Below, in pieces: positions 31,853 to 42,990 of a stretch of DNA of 64,000 bases. Positions within the stretch are counted from its first letter, which is position 1, and the number at the start of each line of letters is the position of its first letter. Made by a program: the position numbers and the translations under genes. Under the pieces are notes generated by a model. It had not been told where the DNA came from. It did not search any database and saw only the letters and a list, made by a program, of their open reading frames with translations. The DNA comes from Malaya genurostris (taxonomy: Eukaryota > Arthropoda > Insecta > Diptera > Culicidae): NCBI RefSeq assembly GCF_030247185.1, contig NC_080572.1, positions 177,100,866-177,164,865 of the forward strand, read 5' to 3'.

Positions 31853-33690
31853 TATTTATTTATTTATGGAGCAAGGGAAAAGCCCGATGGAGATGAAATT
31901 TGGTAATCTCTCTCTCCAGCAGGCATAAAACCTTCTCATTATTTGTATCAACAGATTACAATGATCCAACAGATACATTTGGACTTATTACTAACAATTA
32001 AAACTAACAATTAAAACTAAATCTATAACCCTATAACTAATTGATGACGCCAACCTCACATGGCAGTAATAGTACTCTTGCTTAAAAAGTGAGTGAGAAG
32101 AAAAGAGTGGGAATAGCATACAAGGGTAGGTGGAGAAGGTGGTAGACGAGCGTGGGCTAGCAACTATGTTAGAATCGGCATGAAGATCTAATTAGTGACC
32201 AAAAAGATGGTGGAAGGCAGAAAAAAACGACGGGTTTAGAATCAGCATGTAGATCTAATTAGTGATCGAAGAATGCATGGTGGAAGACAGAGAGAAAGAA
32301 GAAAAGACGACCGGGCTCATTTCGGCGAGCGAATCTAGTTAGTTTCCAATGGAGAATGTGGAGAGGAGCCCACTGGAGTTGAGAATTTTTAAACCTCTGC
32401 CTCCAGTAGGCATAAAACCTCCTCATCTTTGTACCAATCTTTGATTGTAAAACTAACATGATAAGTGACTAAAAAACAATCGGCGGGCTGCGTGAAAGGC
32501 ATCGACTATCCCATCACGCTACACCCGTCTCCCAGATAGGTAGATTTGCAGGGTCATTCCATGGTAGATTGCGTAGAGACCGAACAAATTTTCGCTGGAT
32601 AACTTCGACGCGCTCATCGTCGATTTGATAGTAAGGTGACCAAATGATAGCGCCATATTCAAGCGTCGAACGGACTAGTGCTCAATATAATGCCTTAAGG
32701 CAGTGTACATTGACAAAGTTTTTGGTTATGCGAAAAATAAATCCTAGAAGCTTTGAAGCCTTGGAAATTATATAATCAATGTGGTTTTTGAAGTTCAACT
32801 TGGCATCAAGAATAATTCCTTTAGTCCTTTACAAATGATTCGCGTTTCAGTACTTTTCCCGTAATGTTGTATTCGTATCTCATAAACGAGTGTTTGCGAG
32901 AGAAGGTAATGACAGAACATTTTGAGGCGTTTAATGTCATTCTGTTTATTTGACACCAATTGGCGAATGAATCAAGCTGTGATTGTAGAAATATTGTGTC
33001 TTCTTGAGATTTAACCTGGTGATATATAGCTTGAAATCGTCAGCAAAGGACAGCTTACAGCATTTCAGCAAAAAATTAAGATCATTAAGGTATAGTAAAA
33101 ATATAAATGGTCCCAAATGACTGCCCTGGGGTACTCCAGAGCTAACGGCGAAGAGTGTCGTCGAGCAGTTTACAATTTTTACAGACATTTTGCGGCCAGT
33201 TAAATATGAATGGAGCCAGTTCAGTAAGGATCCATTGAAACCAAGCCTATCGATCTTAGCTACTGTTATTTGATGATTTATCTTGTCGAAGGCTGCGGAG
33301 AAATCTGTATAGATTGCGTCAACTTGGAGAGGTGCTTCAAGAGAACGGATGATAAAAGATGTGTAGGAGAGTAAATAAGTTGAAGTTGAACGATTGGGCA
33401 TAAAACCATGCTGAGTTTCGGAGATGTAGTTACTCCAATTGTGAGAGATAAAATCCAGGGAAAAAATTTCGAGTAACTTGGAAACTGCGCATAATGCCGC
33501 CATCCCACGATAATTGGTAGCATCAGACTTATTTCCTTTCTTGAATACTGGAAAGATGTGTGAACTCTTCCAAACATCAGGAAACGTTCCTGAGGTAAGC
33601 GATGAGTTGAATAGCAGTGAGATATACAATAATATAGAAAAAAAAGTTGATAGGATCCTAAGAGACCTCTTGTATTATATACCATTCAAA
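31853..33690 (-). mobile_element. CR1-type LINE, 5'-truncated, with 3' UTR
   Basis: The minus strand carries the RT (32946-33690), the C-terminal ORF2 part (about 32520-32700) and a 3' UTR ending in an ATTTATTTATTTAT tract at about 31853-31866. CR1-group elements typically end in a short microsatellite rather than poly(A), and the RT motifs agree. The 3' UTR contains two related blocks with AGGCATAAAACCT (31920, 32408) and three copies of an AGATCTAATTAGT motif. The 5' end stops inside the RT. Confidence 0.8.
32520..33690 (-). pseudogene. CR1-type reverse transcriptase and ORF2 C-terminus
   Basis: The best frame (33629-32946) shows FPDVWKSS, FPVFKKGNKSDATNYRG, QHGFMPNRS, YTDFSAAFDKINH, SGVPQGSHLGP and FADDFKLY, an intact RT active site. 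The N-terminal RT part up to 33690 contains a stop. After FADD the frame breaks. A conserved C-terminal segment (LEYGAIIWSPYY...PWNDPANLP) is readable at about 32690-32520. It lacks the endonuclease and could not retrotranspose. Confidence 0.85.
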
Positions 33691-33704
33691 TCAGCTGGAT
33701 AAGA

Positions 33705-34165
33705 TCAGAAAATTAAAGCTCGACGATCAAATGGCTGTCGCTTCTGGTTCCGGAGATATAATGGTAAAAGTGTCGTAACCGACAAGCACGCATTCTTTTC
33801 TCTTTACTCATTTTTTTCGGAGAAGGTTAAGCCAATTTCAATAAGCTACTTAGACAGTTACTCTTTGGTTGTGAATCAAATTCGAGTCTCAAATGGATCT
33901 CGTTCTAATTCCAGAGATGTAATGGTAGAAGTGACATTTTTTTTTGTCTCTGTTCAATTTTACGGAGTAAATCAATTTAAACAAACTTTTGTTCGATTGA
34001 ATACTACTTTTGGGCTGTGGATCAAGTTTGAAGATCAAATAGCTTCTGGTTCCGAAGATAAACCAGGTGCATAAAGCACACTTTTGATGAACCGTTCTCA
34101 ATAATTTTAGGCTCGATCGAATCTAGTATTGTGTTGTGGATCAAGTTCGAAGATCGTATGGCAGA
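33705..34165. repeat. Three diverged ~170-bp tandem units
   Basis: Words of the type CTTCTGGTTCCGGAGATATAATGGTA, preceded by GTGGATCAAGTTCGAAGATC-like sequence, recur at about 33730, 33900 and 34045, with a further partial unit at 34135. They are degenerate tandem repeats of unknown origin. No gene is present. (The quoted words are composites of the variants.). Confidence 0.5.
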
Positions 34166-34445
34166 CACTTAAAAATCTGAACTTATAATCGTATAAGTGA
34201 CCTATAATCAAGTGTAAATGTATTATTACTGATAATATTGGGTTTTGGAATATTACTGAAAATGCGATGCAAGCGATGTAGCATGATTTTGCGAACCACT
34301 CGAATTAATCTGAATGAATCTGTGTCAAACATTAGAATAAAATTCGTGTTTGATGGATTTTATGGATTATCTTATAAAAGGTTGCAACAAATCAGAATAA
34401 CTAGAATCGATCTCTAGAAGAGCTTGTGCAAATCTTATTACACCC
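34166..34445. other. AT-rich spacer
   Basis: No recognisable feature. Confidence 0.4.
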
Positions 34446-35361
34446 AAACCTCCGTTTACGTAAACTTTTTTTACGTTAGGGGCTGTCCATAAAAGACGTC
34501 ACGCCGCAAGGGGGAGGGGGTGTTTCATAAAACGTGACTTTTTGTGACAGGGAGGAGGGGGGGAGGTTTTTGGAATGTGACGTCCAATATTTTCAATGAG
34601 CGCATTTTTGAAATACCTAATTATATTACTGCTTTGCCCTATTTCCTGAAAAAATCTCCACAATAAACGTTTACATTCTATAGAAAAACGTGTTGATGTA
34701 AAAGCTTCTTCTTGTAAATTCGGAAATGAGTGATGCAGGAAATCATTTCTGTTGCGATCAGCCAAAGTGCACGGAGGAGCGAGTAAATTAGCGAAATTAA
34801 TAAATTTTGCTAAATATGAGTCAGTGATCTCGTTTTGATGAGGTTTTGGTCTTTATTTTCTCAGCCCTGTATGCTACATTAAGGAAATATTATTCTTTAC
34901 CTAAAACAATAAAATATCTGTGTACCCCTAGGAGGAATAAAACATATGATTTAAATGTTTCATCAATTCCAACCAAATACTTTTGTTAATTTATATATTT
35001 GATATTAATAAAATAATTCCGATGATTTTGTAGTTTTAGGGATATTTTTTAATCTAATGACAGCATGTAATAAATCGATTTTTCCCTCATATTTGTATGG
35101 TTTGTCATACATATTGAGAATATATTGTGATGAATTTTGTTTATTTTGAATTCGTGACATGTGACATAGGGGTGGTGGGGGGTCTTTGCTTCTGTGACAA
35201 TTTGTGACAAAGGGGGGAGGGGGAGTATAAAATCGTCAAAAAAAGTGTGACGTCTTTTATGGACAGCCCCTTACCTCTTTTTACGTAACTCTTTTTACGA
35301 CAAAAATCCCAAATAACGTAATCTTTTTTTACGTTGAAAATACTTCGTAAAAAGAGGTTTT
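34446..35361. mobile_element. TTTTTACG MITE-like repeat, interrupted by Harbinger copy 2
   Basis: Without the insert (34479-35270) about 125 bp remain, beginning AAACCTCCGTTTACG and ending CGTAAAAAGAGGTTTT, an inverted repeat. Between them CTTTTTACG recurs about six times. A second copy is at 58960-59075. At both loci units of the 117-bp satellite follow on the same side, so head and satellite may belong to one family. Confidence 0.65.
34479..35270 (-). mobile_element. Harbinger/PIF-like MITE, copy 2 (792 bp)
   Basis: Same 20+ bp termini as copy 1 but in opposite orientation, flanked by perfect TTA triplets at 34476-34478 and 35271-35273. It lacks the ~390-bp internal block of copies 1 and 3. 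It sits inside the TTTTTACG repeat, whose sequence resumes seamlessly when the element and one TTA are removed. Confidence 0.9.
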
Positions 35362-35379
35362 TGCATACAATGAAAATCG

Positions 35380-35590
35380 TTTCCGGCTCATTTATATTCC
35401 ATGGAAATTAGTACAATATGGGTATTTTCGGAACGGATTTGATAAATAGATGATGTAAAACGATGTTTGAGATGGTTCAGAATTCCAAGATGGCGACTTC
35501 CGGTTTATTGATATTCCTTGAAACCACTTACAATATGGGTATTTTCGGCTCTACTTTAGTGCATATTGCGTAGAAAATAATGTTTGAATA
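35380..35590 (+). repeat. 117-bp satellite, two diverged units
   Basis: Contains ACAATATGGGTATTTTCGG twice (35411, 35531) and CAAGATGGCGACTTCCGGTT at 35488, the signature of the satellite at 59085-59830. Confidence 0.75.
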
Positions 35591-36373
35591 TTAGTGGATT
35601 GCTGATCGTATCCTATATTGTATTATTATTTTAGCAATGGGAAGAGTCGCTTAAAACAAACTATGTTGTGCATCTAAAAATCACGTGATATACTGTGATT
35701 CCAAGTGTTTCACTCTTCACTCCAGTACTTCCACACTTGATGAATAAAAAATTTATTGTAATCCGTCCAATGTTTTATGTAATGTAAAATTATATTGGCT
35801 ATACTCTTCTAATATTATTTAATTTGATTTTCAATTTATTGAGTTTTTCATTGTTTAAGTCATAGTCCACCATCGATACCTTCCACTATCTATATATGTA
35901 ACACATGGTGACTGGTAATAAGTGTTACACCCGAAAGGAGGTGATAGTAAACCTTTCAAATAGCCAAAAATTGTACGGGAAGGTAGGTCCGAAAATCATC
36001 CTAAATGATTTTTTGTCAAAACCAATTTGGTTGTTGTGTTTACTCTCTAATACGGTCGTCGACGTTTTAAACATATACTGAACGCTTTTGGATGGAAAAC
36101 TGTGGTTATTAAAAATAGAACTAATAGTAGTTCATCATTCATCGAGCTGAGTTGAATGATATATAACTAGCGTGTCTCCCAGTTCTAAACAAATTTTTAT
36201 TTTCATTCAAATCTATATTCTTTCTATAGAGAAATGTAAAAATAATGAAATTTACACGACTCAACAGTGATCAAAATCGAAAAAGATGTTGAATTGAATT
36301 GCATTCAATGAATTAAATATGCATTCATAAGTGACGTGGAGATTTTGCTTCCAAACATATTTGTATCATGTGA
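35591..36373. other. AT-rich intergenic, nothing recognised
   Basis: No coding frame or repeat signature could be assigned. Confidence 0.4.
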
Positions 36374-36375
36374 TA

Positions 36376-37261
36376 ACAGTTCGGCTGAAAAGTTCGTATC
36401 GTTTAATAGAAACACACATTTTTTTGCCAAAATTCGTTTTTATTATTCAACATAATTGCCATCAGAGGCGATACAGCGATTATAGCGATCTTCCAACTTT
36501 TCGATACCATTTTTGTAGTACGATTTGTCCTTTGCCTCAAAATAGGCCTCAGTTTCAGCGATTACCTCTTCATTGCTTCTAATTTTTTTACCAGCGAGCA
36601 TTCTCTTGAGGTCTGAGAACAGGAAAAAGTGGGTGGGTGAGGGAGCAATTCGAAGCCCAATTCGTTTAATTTCAGCATGGTTTTTCGTTATTGTTTTTGA
36701 TCGATTGTGAGCTCACGCGGCACCCATTTTGCACAAAGCTTTCTCATATCCAAATATTCGTGAATAATATGTCCAACACGTTCCTTTGATATCTTTAGGG
36801 TGTCAGCTATCTCGATCAACTTCACTTTACGGTCATTGAAAATCATTTTGTGGATTTTTTTCACGTTTTCATCGGTAACAGCCTCTTTTGGACGTCCGCT
36901 GCGTTCATCGTCTTCGTTGCTCATATGACCAGTACGAAATTTTGCAAACCACTTACGAATTGTTGCTTCGCCCGGTGCAGAGTCTGGATAACACTCATCA
37001 AGCCATTTTTTGGTATCGGCGGCACTTTTTTTCATCAAAAAGTAGTGTTTCATCAACACACGAAATTCCTTTTTTTCCATTTTTTTTTCACAATAACAAA
37101 AGTAGATTCACTCAAAATGCAATATCTCACAAACTAATAATCAGACAGCTGTCAAATTTATACACGTATCTTTTGAAGGTTGGTACTAACTGAAAATGGT
37201 GTTGATTTAGTTCTAGTGGCGCCCTCTCATAGAAACGATTCGAACTTTTCAGCCGATCTGT
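36376..37261 (-). mobile_element. DD34D mariner deletion derivative A (886 bp)
   Basis: Inverted ends ACAGTTCGGCTGAAAAGTTC and ACAGATCGGCTGAAAAGTTC are flanked by TA (36374-36375, 37262-37263). The transposase is on the minus strand and lacks its central catalytic part. Full elements of this family are about 1.3 kb. Copy B at 48943-50111 has the same ends. Confidence 0.9.
36430..37080 (-). pseudogene. mariner transposase A, catalytic core deleted
   Basis: The ATG at 37080 opens 130 codons with the helix-turn-helix N-terminus (EFRVLMKHYFL, PGEATIRKWFAKFRTGHM, SGRPKEAVTDENVKKIHK) up to TIDQKQ. Sequence then jumps to the LNELGFELLPHPP region just before the third aspartate, and continues into the C-terminal DLKRMLAGKK part down to about 36430. 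The first two catalytic aspartates are therefore lost. It might still bind terminal repeats if expressed, which is inference. Confidence 0.85.
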
Positions 37262-37263
37262 TA

Positions 37264-37587
37264 TAAGAAAAGTGATCTCAACTATCTTGAGATAAAACTA
37301 AGCGCGTTGCAAAACAGTGCCAAACCATATGATGTACGTTTTCTTAAGTCGGTCAGTCTAAACCGGAACCTTATTGTTTAAGTGTAGGAAATGTACTTGT
37401 GAGATTGTTTTATGCCTCACCGCCTTTATAACAGGAATTCGAATCAGGATTTTGAAAAAAATCACTTTTTGTGTACTATTAAATCCGTAAAGAATATTGA
37501 AACACTTGCAAAAAACCTGCCGGTTGATTAAAATATGCAGCTAAAAATGAGAAAACTTTAGAATTGAAAACAGTTTTGTTAAATGTG
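37264..37587. other. Spacer
   Basis: No gene or repeat recognised. Confidence 0.4.
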
Positions 37588-38130
37588 TTTTGCCTTTCTC
37601 GTATAAAAAGGTTATGCAAACCGACTTTCTCACCGAGGCCCGGAGGGCCAGGTGTCATATGCCATTCGACTGAGTTCGTCGAGTACGCAAAATGTCTGTG
37701 TGTGCATGTGCGCATGTGTATGTAACTTTTTATTATACTAAATTTTATAGGAGATGGCTGCACCGATTTTCACACTCTTAGATTCAAATGAAAGGTCTTG
37801 AGGTCTCATACAAAATGTGAAAATAAGTACACCAACTTTTTCCGGAGTTGAATGAACCGATTTTAACACATTTGGATCAGTTAAGAAAGCTCTTCAGGTC
37901 TTATACAAATTCCTGAATTTTGTTTGGATCTGACTACTGGTTCCGGAGTTATGGGTTAAATGTGACAAAAAATTAAAACTTTTGTACTAACTTTTCTCAG
38001 AGATCATTCGATTTCCACAAACTGATTCAAATGGTATAATAGTCCATTACAAACTTTCTCAATTTCATTTGGATCCGACTTCCAGTTCCAAAATAATAGG
38101 GTAAAGTGTGTCAAAAAATGTGCACACCAT
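37588..38130 (-). repeat. Mosquito (CA)n-TTCGTCGAGC repeat, minus orientation
   Basis: It starts TTGCCTTTCTCGTAT, then carries the complement of GGCCCTCCGGGCCTCGG, GTCGAATGG and TTCGTCGA at 37625-37685. A TG-rich tract (37690-37725) and three diverged units with GATTTTCACA...AGATTCAAATGAAAGG and GATCCGACTTCCAGTTCC words follow. The same architecture recurs at 50213-51707 and 62510-63895. Confidence 0.7.
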
Positions 38131-38649
38131 TTTTGTTTCAAATGTTTCGTGTATGAAAGTGCGTCGCCATATGCCATTAGCGAGTGTCATTATATTTGAA
38201 TCTTAAGCGTGGCCATGCTGATATGGACCGATTTAGTGCATAAGAATGAATAACAGTTCAGGTATTGAAACCAGTCAACGAAAACGAAAAGAACAGTTTT
38301 AACAGCAGTTCAAAACTTGAATCTATTCAAATAAATCATATTTACTACAATACTAAAAATTAAATATTAACATTTCTTTCATTAAAGAATGAACCTTAAA
38401 ATATTTACATCGAAGCATTTATGTATTTGTTTGACAATTTGATTGTAAGTGTCAAGCTAATATTATATTGAATTTAGAATAAAGTTCCTGAAGTTTATTT
38501 GAAACAACTTTCTTCCTAATATTGACTCGTAAAATTCATTCCAAAAATAACAATATTATATAATATTCGACAGTAAGTCATAATTACTCAAACAACGTTT
38601 ATTAAGAACTGTTATTTAAACTCGTTCCGAGAACATTAGTTTTGCTACG
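38131..38649. other. AT-rich spacer
   Basis: No feature recognised. Confidence 0.4.
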
Positions 38650-38764
38650 GGTTTCGAGAAACACCATCTTGGATTTTGAAATGACTTTAAACATCATTTT
38701 CCGACATCTACACATCGTTTTCCGACATCTACTCATCAATCCCGTTCCGAAAATATCCATATTG
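38650..38764 (-). repeat. 117-bp satellite unit, split by CACGGA element A
   Basis: Contains CGTTTTCCGACATCTACTCATCAATCC and CCGAAAATATCCATATTG words of the satellite in minus orientation. The unit resumes at 41290 (AAGGGTTTTCAAGGAATATC, then CGGAAGTCGCCATCTTGG to about 41340). A short internal duplication of TTTTCCGACATCTAC is present. Confidence 0.75.
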
Positions 38765-39032
38765 CACGGAGAACCCTTCTATCATAAAATTGCGATATCG
38801 CAGTTTTTGATTTTTGCGATAGTTGATGTAACTAATTTCTTTTTTATTCAACCAATATGGTTTTTGATTTGCATATATTCAAGTAGTTGAAAAATATGTT
38901 GTTTTGAATGCTGCCAAATGCCGGAGACAGTTGAAAGCAAAACAATAATCGCAATGCAAAATCAACAACTTTTTTAGTTGAAATCTGTTAAGGTCGCTTC
39001 AAAATGTCAATGAAAACAACATCGATGGTTAA

Positions 39033-40194
39033 GGGGCTGTCCATAAAAGACGTCACGCTTTTTTTGACGATTTTTGACTCCCCATCCCCCCTTTGTCACA
39101 AATTGTCACAGAAGCAAAGACCCCCCACCCCCCTTGTGTCACATGTCACGAATTCAAAATAAATAAAATTCATCTCAATACATTCTCAATATGTATGAAA
39201 AACCATACAAATATGAGGGAAAAATCGATTTATTACATGCTGTCATTAGATTAAAAAATATCCCTAAAACTACAAAATCATCGGAATTATTTTATTAATA
39301 TCAATTATATAAATTACCAAACGTATTTGGTTGGAAATGATGAAACATTTGAATCATCTGTTTTATTCCTCCTAGGGGTACACAGATATATCATTGTTTT
39401 AGGTAAAGAATAATATATCCTTAGTGTAGCATACAGGGCTAAGAAAATAAAGACCAAAACCTAATCAAAACGAGATCACTGCCGGAGAATCTTTTCATGA
39501 TCAGTTGATCAGTGAATTTTAAATCACATCGATCAAAATCGGTACGGATCTTCCGTCACACAAAATCGGTAGTGATTTTGAGCTAAAATGATTCTTGATT
39601 TATGTAAATTCAATCATTGGATGATTCGATAAGCTTTGATGTTGGTGACATGACATGATCTACGCCAGAAATCGTTGATCTCCCGCCCTTTTTCAAATGG
39701 AGTACAATTGAATAAACATGCATCAGAATCAGATAAGAGAATTTCTTATGATATACTATTATCAATGCTAGAAAATCAAATTACTGAAAAAATTGTCAGT
39801 GCATAACTTAAGTTAAACCGTTTGAAGGCATCTTTTTCTTGTTTACTCATATTAAGCAAAATTTATTAATTTCGCTAATTTACTCGCTCCCCCGTGCACT
39901 TTTGCTGATCACAACAGAAATGATTTCTTGCATCATTCATTTCCGAATTTACAAGAAGAAGCTTTTACATCAACAAATACACGTTTTCCTATAGAATGTA
40001 AACGTTTATTGTGGCGATTTTTTCAGGAAATAGTGCAAAGCAGTAATATAATTAGGTACTTCAAAAATGCGCTCATTGAAAATATTGGACGTCACATTCC
40101 AAAAACCTCCCCCCCTCCCCCCTGTCACAAAAGGTCACGTTTTATGAAACACTCCCCTCCCTCTTGCGGCGTGACGTCTTTTATGGACAGCCCC
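39033..40194 (+). mobile_element. Harbinger/PIF-like MITE, copy 3 (1162 bp), empty site known
   Basis: Same ends as copies 1 and 2, flanked by TAA at 39030-39032 and 40195-40197. CACGGA copy B carries the uninterrupted target (complement of GGTTAAAGCG near 53410-53420), proving precise insertion with a 3-bp duplication. The internal ~390-bp block is shared with copy 1. No transposase. Confidence 0.93.
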
Positions 40195-40621
40195 TAAAGC
40201 GTTTGGTGAAATTGTGTTCATTCGATTTGAGAAATTTATGATAACAAGTGTTTATCTAACAGCGGTGTTGTGATAAAGTTAACCTTGTTTAAGCTGAAAA
40301 AGATTTGATGACAAATTAGAAAATGTTAATGAATGATCACCTCGTAATCTTTCAGGTATGCGCAAAAATTTTATGCTTCAAATTCGATCATTGATTTACT
40401 CCCAGCAGACTGTTTTACTTCCAGCTGTTTGATACCGATGATGATGTTCATGCATTAGCAATAAAACGCTTTTTGACATGAATTTAATTTATAAAAGCAA
40501 CAGGAGCGAAGGGTTTCAAACACACAGAACGCGCTGCGATTGAATGGCGCGTTTGAATTGCCGTCGCAAAATTCCAATTCCCAGCGGTTGATGCACCCAA
40601 GCTCATATAAATTGACTAAAA

Positions 40622-40953
40622 TTATCAGTGCATAACTTTAGTTCAACCGTTTGAAGGCATCATCTTTCAATACTCATTTTAGGTAAATTTAATAATTTCG
40701 CTAATTGACTCGCCTCTCCGTGCACTTTTGCTGATCAGTTTTGATTTCGTAATGATAATTTATTCTTTGGTTAAGATCACTTGAAATCAGCATTGATCGG
40801 TGGTTTTCCCAGCCCTATTGATATTACATATCAATATAAAATACTGTTTATATTTTAACAACGATATTTATTTCATGAATCTCAACATACCGAACTTATT
40901 TCAAATAGATCATGACGTGTATCAGTAAGTATATTTTAATTATTTTCGCAACG
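40622..40953. mobile_element. Insertion inside CACGGA copy A, related to the Harbinger internal block
   Basis: Copy B lacks this stretch. Its first ~120 bases (ATCAGTGCATAACTTTAGTT ... CCGTGCACTTTTGCTGATCA) match the internal module of Harbinger copies 1 and 3 (1246-1365, 39800-39915). The remainder ends with a GGGCTGGGAAAA complement (about 40800) and unassigned sequence. The module may therefore be a separate mobile unit. Exact ends are uncertain. Confidence 0.5.
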
Positions 40954-41344
40954 CAATAATATTGTTCGAGTTGATTCAACTATTTGCAATGACTAAAACA
41001 AATAAAACCGATTTATTTCTCAACTAACAGAATTTTGTTTCAATAACAACACCGGTTATTTCAACTAAAATATTTGTTGAAATTGAAAGGTATGTGTCCT
41101 CACTAATTGACAGCATTTTTTTTCAACCAGTTAAATTAGTTGTTTCAACCATCGTTTCTGATAATCGAAAAACAAAACTGACAGTTTAGTTAAAACAACA
41201 ATCGATTAGTTGTACCAAATTTTAACCAATCAAATTCAGAAAATCAACTAATATTCTGGTTGAAATGGGATCGCGGGTGGTTCCGTGTGTAAGGGTTTTC
41301 AAGGAATATCAATAAACCGGAAGTCGCCATCTTGGAAATTGATG

Positions 41345-42990
41345 TTGCTTATAACATCCTTTTCCTGTAAATACTCATAATTTTCGTTCTATAAGATATT
41401 AAGATTTTTTAGAATAAATCAACTGATAAGCTTCAGCAGGACAAGTATAGTAGCAATCGGTTTTAATAGTACGAGAAATTATTTTAATTAATTTAGGAAC
41501 ACTATAAATCTTGTTTTCAAAAAACATTACACGGAACAGAAGCTCCAGCATTTGATAAGTATTTGTTATCAACAAACGAGCGTCTCTCAAAGAAAACTAA
41601 AGCCACAATATCACAAGCACGACTTGAATGAACTGTTTCTCGCCTTGAGTTCCTTAGGCACTCTAGCTGCTCTAGCGCCGCCCCAACCAAGCTACAGTGA
41701 ATGGGATGTTGTTGAGATTGTAAATGAATCCTTATAGTCTTGCACGAGGAAGTAAACAACCGAGAGGTCATTGAAAGGCTATCAAAGTCTTCAAGTGTTG
41801 TAGCAACTAGTTAACATTGAGTGGTATTACAAACCTAAAATTTTATTTGTGAACTGTATTGCATTTAAAGGCAGTTTTAAAAATTCAGTTGCTTTAAAAT
41901 GTCTTGGCGTGTTGAATGAGCTCATTTTAATTAAGTTCTATTGAAGAACTCGACATGATTACATACACGAAGTAGTGAAACGATCCTGATAAGAGCATGC
42001 TTTATTTTTATTTATCTAACCAACGTCTTCTCGTTCAAAAGTACACAATTGAAATTTGTGATCTGACTGGATTGGAGTCGAGGGTTGGCACTAAAAACTA
42101 AGACATCCATATCCTATCTGTTACTGCAGCACGTCGACACAAACATAGCGGAAGTACCTACGGAAATCTTTCAAACAACGGAATGACTGCTTTGAATCCG
42201 CACCACAAGTAATATCCGCACACTTGAAGCATGAAGGGACTCCTCTGATGGGAGCAGAAAGATGCTGTGTGCTACATTCGCCTGGGAACGTTTTTGGGAA
42301 GGAAGTAATATTTGCTGACATTCACTCGAGTTGCCTTCTTGCTCTTCCGGTTCACGGAACAAACAGTCGGCGCAAAGGTTTTTGCTATCGCAACCATTTA
42401 TCATACATTTTCCCCGCGAACTTTTCATACTCCTCGGTTACTATCGCAACATTGGTCGGTCGCTGGTGGATCCCATTGAGTAATAGATGTGAATTTTGAA
42501 CTTTCGAGGGGATTGAGTAAGAGTGCCAAAGCAAATCGTGTGCTTCCGCTGTTTGTGAAGCAGCTTTTAGCAGGCGGCTTTCTACATCTAGCAGTGTTTG
42601 ATAACACAAATTTAATTTATTATGTGCGCAATCTTATTCCAGCATGAGTGCTATCGACTTCCATTTAAAATCGTATACTTATATCTTCCGAATTCAGATC
42701 AACTTTTCAACACACTCACAAATCGCAATTCACAATAAATAGATTCCGAAAACCATGGGCTTCGTAAATTACAGCCTGAAAAGTTTCCATCCGGTCCACT
42801 TGAACCCACGCCGGCAAAAACAGTGGCCAACCAGCAAATAGCAGCATGATTAAGTTTACAATTGCTCAACTCAAAGATATAATGGAAAAGTTGGAACCTA
42901 TTTGATGGCAAAAGTTCTCCCATGTTACTGCATCGGCCGACTAGCGACTATCGAAACATGTGTGTCAATTCCAAAGTCCGGAAGCAACTA
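41345..42990. other. Low-repeat interval, possible host DNA
   Basis: No known repeat family is recognised. Frames at 41552-41737 (plus), 42385-42609 (minus), 42171-42428 (minus) and an ATG-initiated short frame at 42755 (plus) have plausible codon use but no identified domain, and no consistent exon structure could be assembled. It is interrupted at 42991 by the DD37D element. Confidence 0.35.

Larger units (their letters stand above)
38765..41287 (-). mobile_element. CACGGA-terminal DNA element, copy A, with two insertions
   Basis: It begins CACGGAGAACCCTTC and ends GGGTGGTTCCGTG, flanked by TG on both sides (38763-38764, 41288-41289). The satellite reads through without the element, confirming a 2-bp duplication. 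Copy B (52644-53683) is the same element in opposite orientation. Subtracting Harbinger copy 3 and a ~330-bp insertion at 40622-40953 gives about 1.0 kb, the length of copy B. Many TAGTTGAAA/TTTCAACTA words cluster toward both ends. No transposase. CAC-start ends and a 2-bp duplication suggest a CACTA-like group. Confidence 0.78.

Noticed and set aside
38765..41287. Considered as one long autonomous transposon
   Set aside because: Comparison with copy B shows the excess length is two nested insertions. The element itself is about 1 kb and non-coding.
42755..42900. ATG-initiated short frame vaguely resembling the N-terminus of splicing-factor (Cir_N/CWC25-type) proteins
   Set aside because: Only a handful of residues (FHP...W spacing) agree, a stop follows within 30 codons and no splice donor continues it.
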